Assembly: GCA_900318345.1 (NCBI GenBank)
Contig: ONKD01000012.1
Coordinates: 62,001 to 126,000 of the forward strand
Length of the DNA stretch: 64,000 nucleotides
Source of the DNA: an uncultured Prevotellaceae bacterium
GTDB lineage: Bacteria; Bacteroidota; Bacteroidia; Bacteroidales; Muribaculaceae
Direction of reading: 5' to 3'
Positions 1-8,644 of this stretch are shown here, piece by piece; the stretch's first letter is position 1, and every line of letters begins with the position of its first letter. Under the pieces are notes generated by a model that searched no databases, was not told the DNA's origin, and was given only the letters and a program-made list of their open reading frames with translations. Both the position numbers and the translations under genes were made by a program.

Positions 1-188
1 TCTCTAGATAAGCCATAAAAAATACTGGTTTTTAGTCCTTTTTTTTACAAAGATAATTGTTTTTATCCTTTAGATGCAGCAGGTGGGTCAAAAACTACAA
101 AGTTTGACGTTTTTTTTCATTTAAATATCAGTTGCGCCCCGTATCATGAACGATACGGAGCGCAAGATGACTAAAGTGATTATAGTTG
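1..188. other. Left-edge intergenic stretch
   Basis: No convincing gene is seen here. The stretch is A/T-rich with poly-T runs near 41-47 and 110-118, and holds the hairpin listed at 132-165. Short open frames in it overlap the hicB 3' end in other frames and have no family resemblance. Confidence 0.5.
132..165 (-). terminator. Hairpin downstream of hicB
   Basis: The arms TTGCGC-CCGTATC and GATACGG-GCGCAA face each other around a 6-nt loop, with one internal C/A mismatch. The hairpin lies 24 bases past the hicB stop. No strong T-run follows on the minus strand, so termination is likely but not certain. Confidence 0.4.
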
Positions 189-602
189 TTACATGACTGA
201 GATGAGCGAGCGGCCAATTTTGTGCAGGCCGTCCACAATGCGCTGGCGCTGAGGCTTGCGGGGTTTCTTTGTGCCGTTGGCATAGTGGCTTAACTGGCGC
301 TCGTTCACTCCGCTGGCGCGTGAAATGGCAGCCAGAGTAGCGTACTGGCTGCAGACCTGGAGCAGGGCGGCTGTATCCAAGTCCCACTCAAACTCATAGT
401 CCCCCTTAGCAAGCCAATCGGGAACTTCCTCGTCCTCGTCTTCAAGCAGGCCCTCGACGTGGAAGCGCAAGGTCTCGGGAACAGCTTCCTGTAATTCTTC
501 AAACGTCTTGGCGGTAAGCACTACGGCACCAGGGACAGCATCATCCAGAGCGGCACCGAAGTTCTTATCGAACCAGGACACGTGTACTACAATCTTCTTC
601 AT
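189..602 (-). CDS. hicB: HicB-family antitoxin with C-terminal HTH
   Basis: This 137-residue protein has a HicB-like N-terminal half (about residues 1-85: antitoxin fold, acidic stretch EDEDEEVPDW, and a YEFEWDLD strand). The C-terminal half (about 90-135) is a Cro/C1-type helix-turn-helix, with ISRASGVNERQLSHYANG as the recognition-helix region. HicB proteins neutralise HicA and repress their own operon through this DNA-binding domain. It lies 94 bases downstream of hicA on the same strand, so the toxin comes first, as in many hicAB loci. The perfect palindrome at 907-920 over the predicted transcription start is its probable operator. Identification rests on domain pattern and pairing. Confidence 0.85.
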   Translation of the reverse strand: MKKIVVHVSWFDKNFGAALDDAVPGAVVLTAKTFEELQEAVPETLRFHVEGLLEDEDEEVPDWLAKGDYEFEWDLDTAALLQVCSQYATLAAISRASGVNERQLSHYANGTKKPRKPQRQRIVDGLHKIGRSLISVM

Positions 603-696
603 GCAATTTTCTAGTTTTTGTTAATGTTTGTTTGTTCTTGTTATTGGAATTGAGACTATTACGGTTAGCTTCACAGCACCAGGCTGTGGTGGATTA

Positions 697-900
697 TCAT
701 TTCCACCCTGCCTGCTTCCAGATGCTGTTCAACAGTTCCTGGCCCAGTACATCGCTGAGCTTTCCTCGAACCGTGACACGACCTTTCTTGGTCGGATGCT
801 TGAATTGACGGTGGTCGCCTGACGTTTGTCCGCCCTTAATCTGGTACCAACCATCATCTATTAGCATTCTAATTATTTGTCTAACCGAATAACGTTTCAT
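697..900 (-). CDS. hicA: HicA-family mRNA interferase toxin
   Basis: This 67-residue basic protein has the HicA double-stranded-RNA-binding-like fold: an N-terminal helix with the motif RQIIRMLIDDGWYQIKGG, then SGDHRQFKHP, where His30 matches the catalytic His of the family, and a final strand-helix KGRVTVRGKLS. HicA toxins cleave mRNA when freed from HicB. Its length fits the usual 60-80 residues and the catalytic His is intact, so the toxin looks active. The start follows the palindrome at 907-920 and a textbook promoter at 927-957. Products from other frames here are shadows. Confidence 0.88.
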   Translation of the reverse strand: MKRYSVRQIIRMLIDDGWYQIKGGQTSGDHRQFKHPTKKGRVTVRGKLSDVLGQELLNSIWKQAGWK

Positions 901-906
901 AAAACA

Positions 907-920
907 GATATTATAATATC
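907..920. promoter_or_regulatory. Perfect 14-bp palindrome, probable HicB operator
   Basis: GATATTATAATATC is a perfect palindrome 6 bases upstream of the hicA start. It sits where the -7 element at 927-934 would place the transcription start. HicB antitoxins with HTH domains autorepress by binding such dyads; the assignment to HicB is inference. Confidence 0.6.
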
Positions 921-926
921 ACACCG

Positions 927-957
927 CAAAGGTAGTAAAAGTAATACTATTTACAAA
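927..957 (-). promoter_or_regulatory. hicAB promoter
   Basis: On the minus strand, TTTG (954-957) is separated by exactly 19 bases from TACCTTTG (927-934). This matches the Bacteroidota -33/-7 consensus. The start of transcription would fall near 922, inside or beside the palindromic operator. Confidence 0.75.
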
Positions 958-1179
958 TTTTTTTTGTTCTTTTTTTTAAACAAAGTCAGCTTAGCCAAAC
1001 GAAGAGTCAAATTACATGCGAGTCCTTGTGTGAAATTGAAGATAGTTTAATTGTTTGAATATAGGCTCAGTTGAAGATTCGTTTTATCTCATTTGAACTT
1101 ATTCAACCAGAACCGGAGGACAACGTTGCCCTCCAGTTCCTTATTATCAGTGTAGTTTAGCCTTAGCTTTGAAATTGCT

Positions 1180-2055
1180 CTACTCACTCTTTGATTTCTT
1201 GTCACGGTATGCTGACGCACCACGCTTTACCAGGTCAATGACGTCGCTGGCGCTGCCCGATCCTACTGATTTATAACGGGAGAAGGTAAAGTCAGTTTCT
1301 CCCTTGATGAGGTCGGCGGTAATCCAAACTTTTCCATCATCGTAGTAATAATCATAGAAAGTGTGTTCGCCTACCTTGTGAACATTCCAATTAGGTGCCT
1401 TCTCAAGGGCTTGATAGAACTCCTCACCAGGTATGGTGTCAAATTCAAAATAGATGCTCTCGTCGCTTCGTTCCGTTTCGGTCAGCGGGGGAAACGCCAC
1501 GCCCAGGAGTTTGGAGAGGGTGTCGCGATCGACGATACTGTTGTCCGATCGATCGTTCCTGAACACGACCTCAAACCCCTTCCAGGAGTCTTTCTCCCTG
1601 CACGGTATTTCAATTTCGACGTGGATGCGGTCACCCAGGAAATCGGGCCTCTTCTTGTCGGCGGTCAATGTGGTGTCGAGGTTAAAGAAGAGCCTCATGT
1701 TATTTTCCTTTCCCAGATCAAATGTGTACCATCGCTCGTATTGACCACTATTGACCTGATCCACGATTTTTTGCACCTCGGCCGGGGAGACTTCCTCCAG
1801 GAATTTGCAGCACACAATGAACCGTTCGTCACCATCAATGAAATCGGTCTTGGTATAGTACTCCTCGATGGTGTACTCGGGCAGGATGGGGAGGTCAAGT
1901 AACTTGTCGAGTTCGGCCTTGTCCTTGAAGGGCAGCACAGTGCTGTCATCGATTTTGTACTTTTTAGGGCCACACGAGGTGGTGAACATCAATGTGCTGG
2001 CAATGACCAGCAGGCCAAGGGCTAACAGGATGCTGTGTTGTGATGTAGATTTCAT
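1180..2055 (-). CDS. Lipoprotein of unknown function
   Basis: This 291-residue protein begins with a lipoprotein signal peptide: a positively charged start, a hydrophobic core LLALGLLVIAS, and a lipobox ending FTTSC near residue 28. The mature protein is hydrophilic and rich in Asp, Glu and Lys, consistent with a periplasmic or outer-membrane-anchored protein. I do not recognise a named family. It stands alone on the minus strand, 130 bases downstream of the M16 protease gene, with an inverted repeat (2110-2157) between them, so it probably has its own transcript. Confidence 0.75.
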   Translation of the reverse strand: MKSTSQHSILLALGLLVIASTLMFTTSCGPKKYKIDDSTVLPFKDKAELDKLLDLPILPEYTIEEYYTKTDFIDGDERFIVCCKFLEEVSPAEVQKIVDQVNSGQYERWYTFDLGKENNMRLFFNLDTTLTADKKRPDFLGDRIHVEIEIPCREKDSWKGFEVVFRNDRSDNSIVDRDTLSKLLGVAFPPLTETERSDESIYFEFDTIPGEEFYQALEKAPNWNVHKVGEHTFYDYYYDDGKVWITADLIKGETDFTFSRYKSVGSGSASDVIDLVKRGASAYRDKKSKSE

Positions 2056-2109
2056 AATGACAGTTTTTTAAGTTGGAGTTGAGAATTAAATATGTTACCG
2101 CTTGTTTAA

Positions 2110-2157
2110 ACAATAATGAGCCAGGATGCTCGTCAGGAGTTCCCAGCTCATTATTGT
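2110..2157. terminator. Inverted repeat between M16 protease and lipoprotein genes
   Basis: The 12-base arms ACAATAATGAGC and GCTCATTATTGT are perfect complements around a 24-base loop that can also fold. The hairpin lies just after the M16 protease stop on the minus strand. No long T-run follows, so termination or RNA 3'-end protection is inferred. Confidence 0.45.
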
Positions 2158-2184
2158 CATAAACACTTGGGTTTAATGATTACG

Positions 2185-5016
2185 TTACTTCTCAGGGCTC
2201 ATGACGAGCTCGATCTTGTTGCCGGCATTGTAAAGCTGGCGTGCATAGGCCGCGATGGTCTCGGGGGTCTGGGCCTTGACTACCTGCTCATAACCGGTCA
2301 CGTGGTCGGCACCAAACTGGAGGTACTCCTGGATGGCGCTCAGCCAGAACCAGTTCTCCTTGCTGTTGGTGCTATAGTCCTTGAGCAGCTGCTCCTGAGC
2401 CTCCTTGAGTGCGGTGGCATCGATGGTGGTGCAAGCGTTGGCCATCTCCTGGTTGAGGATCTCGAGGGCCATCTGCTCAAACTCGGGATTCACGGGGCAA
2501 ACGGCGAACAGCATGGTTTGAGGCTTGTCACCAGCCATACCCATTTGGCCCATGGCGTCGGTAGAGTAGGCAGCACCGGCATCCTCGCGGATCTTCTGCA
2601 GATAGACGCGGCTGAGTACCTGGGCCAGCATGTCGACCTTGACCTCGTTCTCCAGGCTATAAGGCAGCTGGTCGTCGTGCCAGATGATGATCTCATAGTC
2701 CTTGGGTGACTCCATCTTCTTGGTGAAGTGGCAGAGGGTCTCACCCTTGGGCATGTCGGTGTGGTTCACCCAGTTGCTCTTCACACCCTTCTTGGCGGGC
2801 AGGCTGGCAATGTACTGCTCGATGAGCGGGCGGATAACGGCCTCGTCAAAGTTGCCCACAAAGGTGAAGGTGTAGTTGGCGGCATTGGCGGTACGCTCCT
2901 TGGCAATCTCGACGATGCGGTCAAGATTGACGAGCTTGAGGTCCTCAACATTGAAGGGCTTGCCGCGCCAGGTGCGATTGTTCATGATGTACTGCAGCGA
3001 GTCGCTCATGGCGGTCTCGGGCATGAGGTCCTTGTTCTTGAGCTGAGTCTCCATGAGGCTCATGGTCTGGTTGAACTTCTTCTCGTCCTTGGTCAGGGCG
3101 GTGAACTTGAGGTAGATGAGCTGGAACATGGTCTCCAAGTCCTTGACGGTGCTGTTACCGCTCAGCTGGTCGGTGTACTCGCCGATGTTGAGGTATACAC
3201 TGGCCTGCTTGCCGGCAAGCGCCTTGTCGAGGTCAGAGTTGGAGAAGTTGCCAAGGCCCGTGATCGAGTTGAGGGTGGAGATCAACTGCAGGTTGGCCCA
3301 GTCCTTCTCGGTATAGAGTGACTGACCACCACGCTGGAAGGCGCTCATGCGGATCTCGTCTTGCTTGTAGTCGGTCTTCTTCAAGATGACGCGGGCACCG
3401 TTGCTCAGCTCCAGTTCCTTGTAGCCAAAGGTCTCGTTGGTGCTCTCCTTTTTGATTTTACCCTTCTTGGGCATCTTGGTCATCAGGGGCTCGTTCTTCA
3501 CGTTGTCAACATAGGGCTCGATGTTAGCGCTCGAGGCAGCGTTGTAAGCGGCCTGCAGACCCTCAACAGTGGGATAAACGGCACCATCTTTCTCCTGGTT
3601 GAAGTTGGTGATTACCAGATTCTTGCCATCGGTGGTGATGAGCTCGGGGAGCACTTGGTTGATGATGTCGACGGTGATGTTGGGAGCAAGCATGCCCATG
3701 ATTTGGTACAGCATCTCGATCGAGGGAATGGGCTCGCCGTCGAGGAAGTTGCTGCAGTACTGGCGTCCGTAGTTCTCGTTGGACACTTTGTCACGCTGGT
3801 TGTACATCTTCTCCAGGCGGCTCATGTACTCGTCGCGGGCGCGGTTGTACTCGGTAGCGGTGAAGCCATACTTGGCGGCACGCAGGGCCTCGATGATCGC
3901 AGCCTGGGTAGCGGCCTCGGTCTGTCCTTCCTTGGGCATGATGTCGATGGTGAAGGCATCCATGGTGTTGGCCAGGATGTACTCACTGTCATAGCAATAA
4001 GCGTTGTCATAGGGGCAACCGGGCTCTTGGGCCTGATCCCTGAGTCGCGTGTTGAGCATGTCGGTGATGATGTCCTTGATGTAGTCGATGAGGAGGTAAT
4101 CCATGTTGACTTTCTCCTCGGGGGTCTCGGTCTCATGCTTGAACATCACGCTCACCTCGCTGTACTGCTGCTCCTTGTCCTTGTCAACGACGATAATGGG
4201 CGTGTCGTTGTCGGGCACGGGCTCGCGCACCACCTGGGTAGCGTTGGGGTCAAGCGTGTAACCCTTGTACATCTCCTTGATTTGGGCCTCGATGTGGTCA
4301 ACATCCACGTCACCCACGATCACCAGGGCCTGGTTGTCGGGACGGTACCACTTGTGGTAGTAGTCACGCAGCTCTTTGTAGGGGAAGTTGTCGACAACGC
4401 TCATCAGACCGATGGGCAGACGCTTGCCGAACTTGGAGTCGGGGAACAGGGTCTCCAACTGGCGCTCGAGCATGCGCATCTGCGCGCTCTGGCCCAGTCG
4501 CCACTCCTCGTGGATGACGCCGCGCTCCTTGTCGATCTCCTCGTCGGTGAGCAACAGGCCGGTGCTCCAGTCCTTGAGGATGAGCAGACACGAGTCGATG
4601 GCGCTCTGGCGGGTGCTGGGCACGTCGTTGATGTTGTAGACGGTCTCAGCGATGCTGGTATAGGCATTCAAGTCGCCACCGAAGTTCACACCCAGCGAGC
4701 GGGTGTAGTCAATGATACCCTTGCCCTCGCCGTTGAAGTGCTCACTGCCGTTAAAGGCCATGTGCTCCAGGAAGTGGGCCAAACCGCGCTGGCTCTCCTC
4801 CTCCTGGATGGAGCCCACACGCTGGGCAATGTAGAAGTTCACACGGTTCTCGGGATAGTCGTTGTGGCGGATGTAGTAGGTCAATCCGCAGTCCAGTTTA
4901 CCGATGCGCACGGCGTCGTCCACTGGGATGGGCGGCATTTCCTGTGCCATCGCCATGTTGGTGCTGAACACCATCAGCATCAACATCAATGCAGCAAATA
5001 ATTTTTTCATTGTCAT
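2185..5016 (-). CDS. M16 family zinc metallopeptidase (single-chain, two-domain)
   Basis: This 943-residue protein has a signal peptide (MKKLFAALMLMLMVFS, cleavage near AMAQ). The M16 zinc motif HFLEH is at about residues 81-85 and the downstream Glu ligand region ERGVIHEE at about 164-171. The second half (about 520-943) repeats the peptidase-like fold without the motif, as in pitrilysin-type enzymes with one active and one inactive lobe. Such periplasmic peptidases degrade peptides in Bacteroidota. A TAATTTTG -7 element on the minus strand at 5128-5135 would give a leader of about 105 bases. The start at MTMKKLF or MKKLF differs by two residues. Confidence 0.92.
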   Translation of the reverse strand: MTMKKLFAALMLMLMVFSTNMAMAQEMPPIPVDDAVRIGKLDCGLTYYIRHNDYPENRVNFYIAQRVGSIQEEESQRGLAHFLEHMAFNGSEHFNGEGKGIIDYTRSLGVNFGGDLNAYTSIAETVYNINDVPSTRQSAIDSCLLILKDWSTGLLLTDEEIDKERGVIHEEWRLGQSAQMRMLERQLETLFPDSKFGKRLPIGLMSVVDNFPYKELRDYYHKWYRPDNQALVIVGDVDVDHIEAQIKEMYKGYTLDPNATQVVREPVPDNDTPIIVVDKDKEQQYSEVSVMFKHETETPEEKVNMDYLLIDYIKDIITDMLNTRLRDQAQEPGCPYDNAYCYDSEYILANTMDAFTIDIMPKEGQTEAATQAAIIEALRAAKYGFTATEYNRARDEYMSRLEKMYNQRDKVSNENYGRQYCSNFLDGEPIPSIEMLYQIMGMLAPNITVDIINQVLPELITTDGKNLVITNFNQEKDGAVYPTVEGLQAAYNAASSANIEPYVDNVKNEPLMTKMPKKGKIKKESTNETFGYKELELSNGARVILKKTDYKQDEIRMSAFQRGGQSLYTEKDWANLQLISTLNSITGLGNFSNSDLDKALAGKQASVYLNIGEYTDQLSGNSTVKDLETMFQLIYLKFTALTKDEKKFNQTMSLMETQLKNKDLMPETAMSDSLQYIMNNRTWRGKPFNVEDLKLVNLDRIVEIAKERTANAANYTFTFVGNFDEAVIRPLIEQYIASLPAKKGVKSNWVNHTDMPKGETLCHFTKKMESPKDYEIIIWHDDQLPYSLENEVKVDMLAQVLSRVYLQKIREDAGAAYSTDAMGQMGMAGDKPQTMLFAVCPVNPEFEQMALEILNQEMANACTTIDATALKEAQEQLLKDYSTNSKENWFWLSAIQEYLQFGADHVTGYEQVVKAQTPETIAAYARQLYNAGNKIELVMSPEK

Positions 5017-5191
5017 CTCACTTGTTTTTAGTTGTTATAATGAATAATAGATGTTTAGCAATCTTATTATAGCTTGTCGCCAAATAACATTTTTGCCCAT
5101 TAGACGCACTAACTGCATGAAAAACTACAAAATTAAAGCATTTTTTTTGAAAAAAAGCCATTTTTTCTATGCCCATCAGTCAATAACACAA

Positions 5192-5216
5192 AAATTCCCT
5201 TGATAGAAGGGAATTT
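5192..5216 (-). terminator. Intrinsic terminator after the hydrolase gene
   Basis: Perfect 10-base arms AAATTCCCTT/AAGGGAATTT flank a 5-base loop. On the minus strand the hairpin runs into TTTTTG. It lies 9 bases past the stop of the gene ending at 5225 and would end the long minus-strand operon. Confidence 0.78.
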
Positions 5217-5224
5217 GAGATTGT

Positions 5225-6625
5225 TTATTGCTTCACTGTCGATTGCAGCCAGGTGACGATGTCGTTGATGACCTGGGGATTCATCGTCTCGTGGATGAGT
5301 GCATAGTTGGAACTACCCACCCAGTCGTCGCAGGTCTGGAAAAGATGGTTCAACCCCTCATAGGCTTTGACTGTGGCATGAGGCACCAGATGGGCGATGC
5401 CCTCCAAGTTTTCTTTGCATGCCACCTGACAGTCAAGCGTGCCGTTGATGGCGAGTGTGGGGCACTTGATATTGCTGAGGAACTTCGTTGGGTCATATTT
5501 CACTAGACCGCGAGTGTCAGGTGACATCATTCTGTCGATGGCAAACTCGTTGATTTCTTCTGTAGTGATTGTAGGGTCGACAGCCTTGAGTTTTTCGATT
5601 GCCTCTTGCTGGGCCGGATTGTTAACAATCAGTTCTTGCAGTTGTTTGCGCATCGTGAGAGAATCGGTATCGGTGGCAATGATGTCCAGTAACTGGTCAT
5701 TGAGGCTTTGTGCCTCCTCGTCGGGCTCGACACCCATTGTGTAGCTGATCATGCGCGTCTGCTTCTTGGCCAACTCCAATCCGCTGACACCCACACCAGC
5801 CATCGACACGATATAAGCAACCTCGTCGGGATAGTTGGCAGCGTTCATGAAGGCAATTATGCCGCCCTCGCTATGTCCCAAAATGCCCACTTTGGATGCA
5901 TCAACCTCGGGACGGGCTGCCAGATAGCGTACTGCAGCCATGGCGTCGTCAGCCATCAGCGCTGTTTCAACATTGATGGGGCCGTTAGTATGGCTCTCTC
6001 CAGCGCCGCGCTTGTCATATCGCAGGACGACAAAACCATTGCGACTCAGCGCGTCGGCCATCAGCAGGAAAGGCTTGTGGCCAGAAATGTTCTCGTCGCG
6101 GTCGAGCAACCCCGTACCATGGACGAAAACTACCGCTGGGAAGCGGCTACCAGTATTGGGCACAGTCAACGTGCCTGCCAGAGTCATGTCACCGTTAGTA
6201 AAAGTGACATTCTCGCTGTGATAGGGTTTATTTTGGTCGGCCTCGATTGCTGCCTCTTGGGGGCGGTCATTGCCGGTGTTTCGAGTCATTCTCAGAGGAT
6301 AACCCGTGCCAAATTGGGTGAATATGCCGACAAGTGTATCGTTCTCTAGCTTACCTTTATATGAGGCATATGATTCGGCGATTTCCACATTCAACTCATT
6401 TCCCCTGATAGTAGCAATCGCAGGAAGATCGAAGGCTTTCTGGTCGGGCGAGTCCCAAGTGAAAATGACGCTATCGTTGGTCTGCTCGATATGGAATACA
6501 ATCGACAGAGACATGGGGCCGGCTTCAATCGCGCCTTTCCATGAGCCGTTAAGGTCGGGGTTTTGTGCCATGGCGTTGGTTAGCATGGCGATACACAGTA
6601 GCAAGGTGATGGGTAAACGTTTCAT
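5225..6625 (-). CDS. Secreted alpha/beta hydrolase
   Basis: This 466-residue protein has a signal peptide (first 20 residues, cleaved near NAMAQ). An N-terminal beta-rich domain (about 22-130) is followed by an alpha/beta-hydrolase domain. Visible motifs are VVFVHGTG (about 166-173), the oxyanion loop, RYDKRGAGES, and the nucleophile elbow GHSEGG (about 250-255, Ser252). A late GLNHL segment carries the probable catalytic His. Relatives are annotated as periplasmic dienelactone-hydrolase-like or acyl-peptidase-like esterases; the substrate is unknown. It is 52 bases after the lipoprotein gene on the same strand and ends the operon at the terminator 5192-5216. Confidence 0.85.
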   Translation of the reverse strand: MKRLPITLLLCIAMLTNAMAQNPDLNGSWKGAIEAGPMSLSIVFHIEQTNDSVIFTWDSPDQKAFDLPAIATIRGNELNVEIAESYASYKGKLENDTLVGIFTQFGTGYPLRMTRNTGNDRPQEAAIEADQNKPYHSENVTFTNGDMTLAGTLTVPNTGSRFPAVVFVHGTGLLDRDENISGHKPFLLMADALSRNGFVVLRYDKRGAGESHTNGPINVETALMADDAMAAVRYLAARPEVDASKVGILGHSEGGIIAFMNAANYPDEVAYIVSMAGVGVSGLELAKKQTRMISYTMGVEPDEEAQSLNDQLLDIIATDTDSLTMRKQLQELIVNNPAQQEAIEKLKAVDPTITTEEINEFAIDRMMSPDTRGLVKYDPTKFLSNIKCPTLAINGTLDCQVACKENLEGIAHLVPHATVKAYEGLNHLFQTCDDWVGSSNYALIHETMNPQVINDIVTWLQSTVKQ

Positions 6626-6677
6626 AACATGTGCAATTATTAAGTGATTGTAATTTAGTTTCGGGGTAAACTAGGGC

Positions 6678-7340
6678 TTATTTTTTACCTTCATTACCGA
6701 TGGAGTCATCGTTCCAGCAGGCCTTCTTGACGCTCATGCTACCGTTGCCATTAGGACGCATCTTGACGATAAAGCATGTGTTGCTGTTAGTTGTCCCACG
6801 CTTGTAGGCCTGACGGTCGTTATAGACGTCGATGATGGTGGCCAGGTTGCTGGGGGTATTGACGATGTTTTCATCCATGATGAAGAAATCATCAAAGAAA
6901 TTCGTCTTGCTGTTGATGGTTTTTTCACTCATGTGGGCAATACCCTGCCTTACGCCGATCTTTTCAGCAATGATTGACCCCCTGGCGGTGAGCCTTACAA
7001 TCCTATCCTTGCCGGGCAGAGTGTCGGCCTTCTGTACAAAGGTGTAATCCAAACCGATTTTTACCGGTATCTTCTGGGTCCCGACCGTCTTGGTCCACGT
7101 CTTTGTCTCTGTTGAGTCGGTGGGCGCGGCTTTGATGGTGTCAACTGCGTTGGCTCCATCGTCACCTTTATAGGTGACAACGACATCACACAGGTCTAAC
7201 AAGTCCCTTGAACATTCCATGACGTAGGTGACCTTCAGGGGTACCTCATTTTCGGTCTCGGCTTGCTGCTGGTCACAAGAAGTCAATGCCATTGCTGCAA
7301 CAAGCATCATGATGGTGAAGTTAGATAATAGCTTTTTCAT
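6678..7340 (-). CDS. Lipoprotein, paralogue of its upstream neighbour
   Basis: This 220-residue protein has a lipobox (MALTSC near residue 22). A central segment (VVVTYKGDDG, KTWTKTVGT, PVKIGLDYTF) aligns by eye with the neighbour encoded at 7337-7960 (IEITYKGKGG, RWQKKIVND, PTEIGIVNYR), so the two are tandem paralogues. Its start codon overlaps the upstream stop by 4 bases (ATGA), which implies translational coupling. No named family is recognised. The position next to an ABC-GntR module suggests an envelope role, which is inference. Confidence 0.75.
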   Translation of the reverse strand: MKKLLSNFTIMMLVAAMALTSCDQQQAETENEVPLKVTYVMECSRDLLDLCDVVVTYKGDDGANAVDTIKAAPTDSTETKTWTKTVGTQKIPVKIGLDYTFVQKADTLPGKDRIVRLTARGSIIAEKIGVRQGIAHMSEKTINSKTNFFDDFFIMDENIVNTPSNLATIIDVYNDRQAYKRGTTNSNTCFIVKMRPNGNGSMSVKKACWNDDSIGNEGKK

Positions 7341-7960
7341 CGTTCTGTTTCTTTAGAGGGTTCTTGTTCATTTTGCTCTTCGGCGTAGATGATGGCGTCA
7401 TTCACCTCAAACTCGCCATTGTTGATGCTCACCTTTTGGACCAGGGAGTGAAAACCTCGCCAAGAATTATTGAAGAGGCCTGGCGTCAATTCTTGCATTT
7501 CCAGATAGGCTGCAACCTTACTGCTAGCGATGTCGTCAATGTCAATCGGTTTCTCGGACCAATCAAAAATTGGAATCATTAAAAAAGACGTTGATTGGCA
7601 CATGCATTTGAGTTCCAACCCCAGTTGGCATCTCTCCTTGTCAAGCTTGGCGTCAGGCTTGATGAGCATGCGGTAATTGACTATGCCAATTTCGGTCGGG
7701 AACGAGTCATTGACAATCTTTTTTTGCCAGCGAGTCGAGGTGATGGTGTCGGTGACGTCAATGCCACCCTTGCCCTTGTAGGTGATTTCAATATCGCTGG
7801 CGGCAATCAGGTCATCAGATGCTTCCACCTTTATGGTGGTCGTCAATTCTTTCTTGCCATGCGGCTTGTTGTCGGACCCTGGGGTACAGGAGACGATGGC
7901 TACTGTGGCCAGGATCAGTGTTGCGGTACTCAATAGTGAGGTGATGGATAAGCGTTTCAT
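7337..7960 (-). CDS. Lipoprotein, tandem paralogue
   Basis: This 207-residue protein has an N-terminal lipoprotein signal (hydrophobic TATLILATVAIVSC). The mature part shares the pattern 'sDIxITYKGxGG..DTI..W.K.' with the next gene downstream. It overlaps that gene by 4 bases and lies 33 bases after the small membrane protein gene, within the GntR-ABC operon. The function is not recognised. The pairing and coupling suggest that the two lipoproteins act together. Confidence 0.75.
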   Translation of the reverse strand: MKRLSITSLLSTATLILATVAIVSCTPGSDNKPHGKKELTTTIKVEASDDLIAASDIEITYKGKGGIDVTDTITSTRWQKKIVNDSFPTEIGIVNYRMLIKPDAKLDKERCQLGLELKCMCQSTSFLMIPIFDWSEKPIDIDDIASSKVAAYLEMQELTPGLFNNSWRGFHSLVQKVSINNGEFEVNDAIIYAEEQNEQEPSKETER

Positions 7961-7993
7961 AATATAGATAATGATTATTTGATTGAAGTTTAA

Positions 7994-8389
7994 TTATTGG
8001 GTGACCGAGGGCTCATCCTCGTTCCCCGTAGTGATGATGGAGCCAACAAAAAAGAGCGCAAAGGAGAGATAGAATAACCACTTGCCGACGCCGATAATGA
8101 AAAAGGCCGCTGCAGTGAGGGCTGCCAGCGCCATCAGCGCGATGCCGATGATGCCGTTGCGGCGGGACAACTTCTGCTGTTCCATCTTTGTCACGATGGT
8201 TCCTGTTTCCCACAAGACCAGTCCGGCAATGGCGGCACCCTTGGCCCACCACAGGTTGTCGATGAATGGTGCCTGGGCCATGATGCCGGTGAGGTGCATC
8301 ACAATGGCGATGACAGCGATAGCTACTAGGATTGCGCCAACTGTCTTGAGTGCCAGGATCATCGTTTTATTTTTCAGTTCGAGCTCCAT
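7994..8389 (-). CDS. Four-helix integral membrane protein
   Basis: This 131-residue protein has four predicted membrane segments: about 12-35 (VGAILVAIAVIAIVMHL), 50-66 (AAIAGLVLWETGTIV), 78-98 (GIIGIALMALAALTAAAFF) and 102-122 (WLFYLSFALFFVGSII). A short charged loop with KMEQQKLSRR lies between helices 2 and 3. I do not recognise the family. It sits between the microprotein and the lipoprotein pair in the GntR-ABC operon, so a role in the same envelope function is likely. Confidence 0.7.
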   Translation of the reverse strand: MELELKNKTMILALKTVGAILVAIAVIAIVMHLTGIMAQAPFIDNLWWAKGAAIAGLVLWETGTIVTKMEQQKLSRRNGIIGIALMALAALTAAAFFIIGVGKWLFYLSFALFFVGSIITTGNEDEPSVTQ

Positions 8390-8438
8390 AATGCGATAAG
8401 TTTTTAAAGGGTTTTGCGACTATAAGGCGACGCGTTGT

Positions 8439-8519
8439 TTACATCAAGAAGGCCGACAGCATTGAGATGATAGCAGTGGCAATGAGTGTCGCGGTGAAGA
8501 TACAAACTTGAGTTTCCAT
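8439..8519 (-). CDS. Candidate 26-residue membrane microprotein
   Basis: A small open frame reads METQVCIFTATLIATAIISM and then six more hydrophobic residues before TAA, with no charged residue after Glu2. It looks like a single transmembrane helix with a short N-terminal tail. It lies 49 bases upstream of the four-helix membrane protein and 125 bases after the GntR gene on the same strand. There is no Shine-Dalgarno site, but that is usual in this phylum. Small hydrophobic peptides often accompany ABC exporters. It is unproven as a gene. Confidence 0.45.
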   Translation of the reverse strand: METQVCIFTATLIATAIISMLSAFLM

Positions 8520-8538
8520 AACAGTTAAGTTTTTGTGT

Positions 8539-8628
8539 CGGCGAATTAAGCGAATGTCGCGAATTGTGTTGTTTTTGTTATAGGCTGAAACTTGGTTTGT
8601 TCAATCGTTTCATTCACCTAATTCGCCG
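8539..8628. repeat. Inverted repeat between GntR gene and microprotein
   Basis: Perfect 10-base arms CGGCGAATTA (8539-8548) and TAATTCGCCG (8619-8628) enclose 70 bases. It begins 17 bases past the GntR stop inside the operon. It could be a processing or attenuation hairpin that sets different levels for the regulatory and the structural parts; that role is inference. Confidence 0.5.
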
Positions 8629-8644
8629 GCGGTTAAAATCGGTT

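Noticed and set aside
3361..5001. Long plus-strand open frame of 546 codons opposite the M16 protease gene
   Set aside because: It is an antisense shadow of a gene with a recognisable family, made of Val/Leu-rich low-information sequence typical of reversed codon bias, and has no matching motifs.
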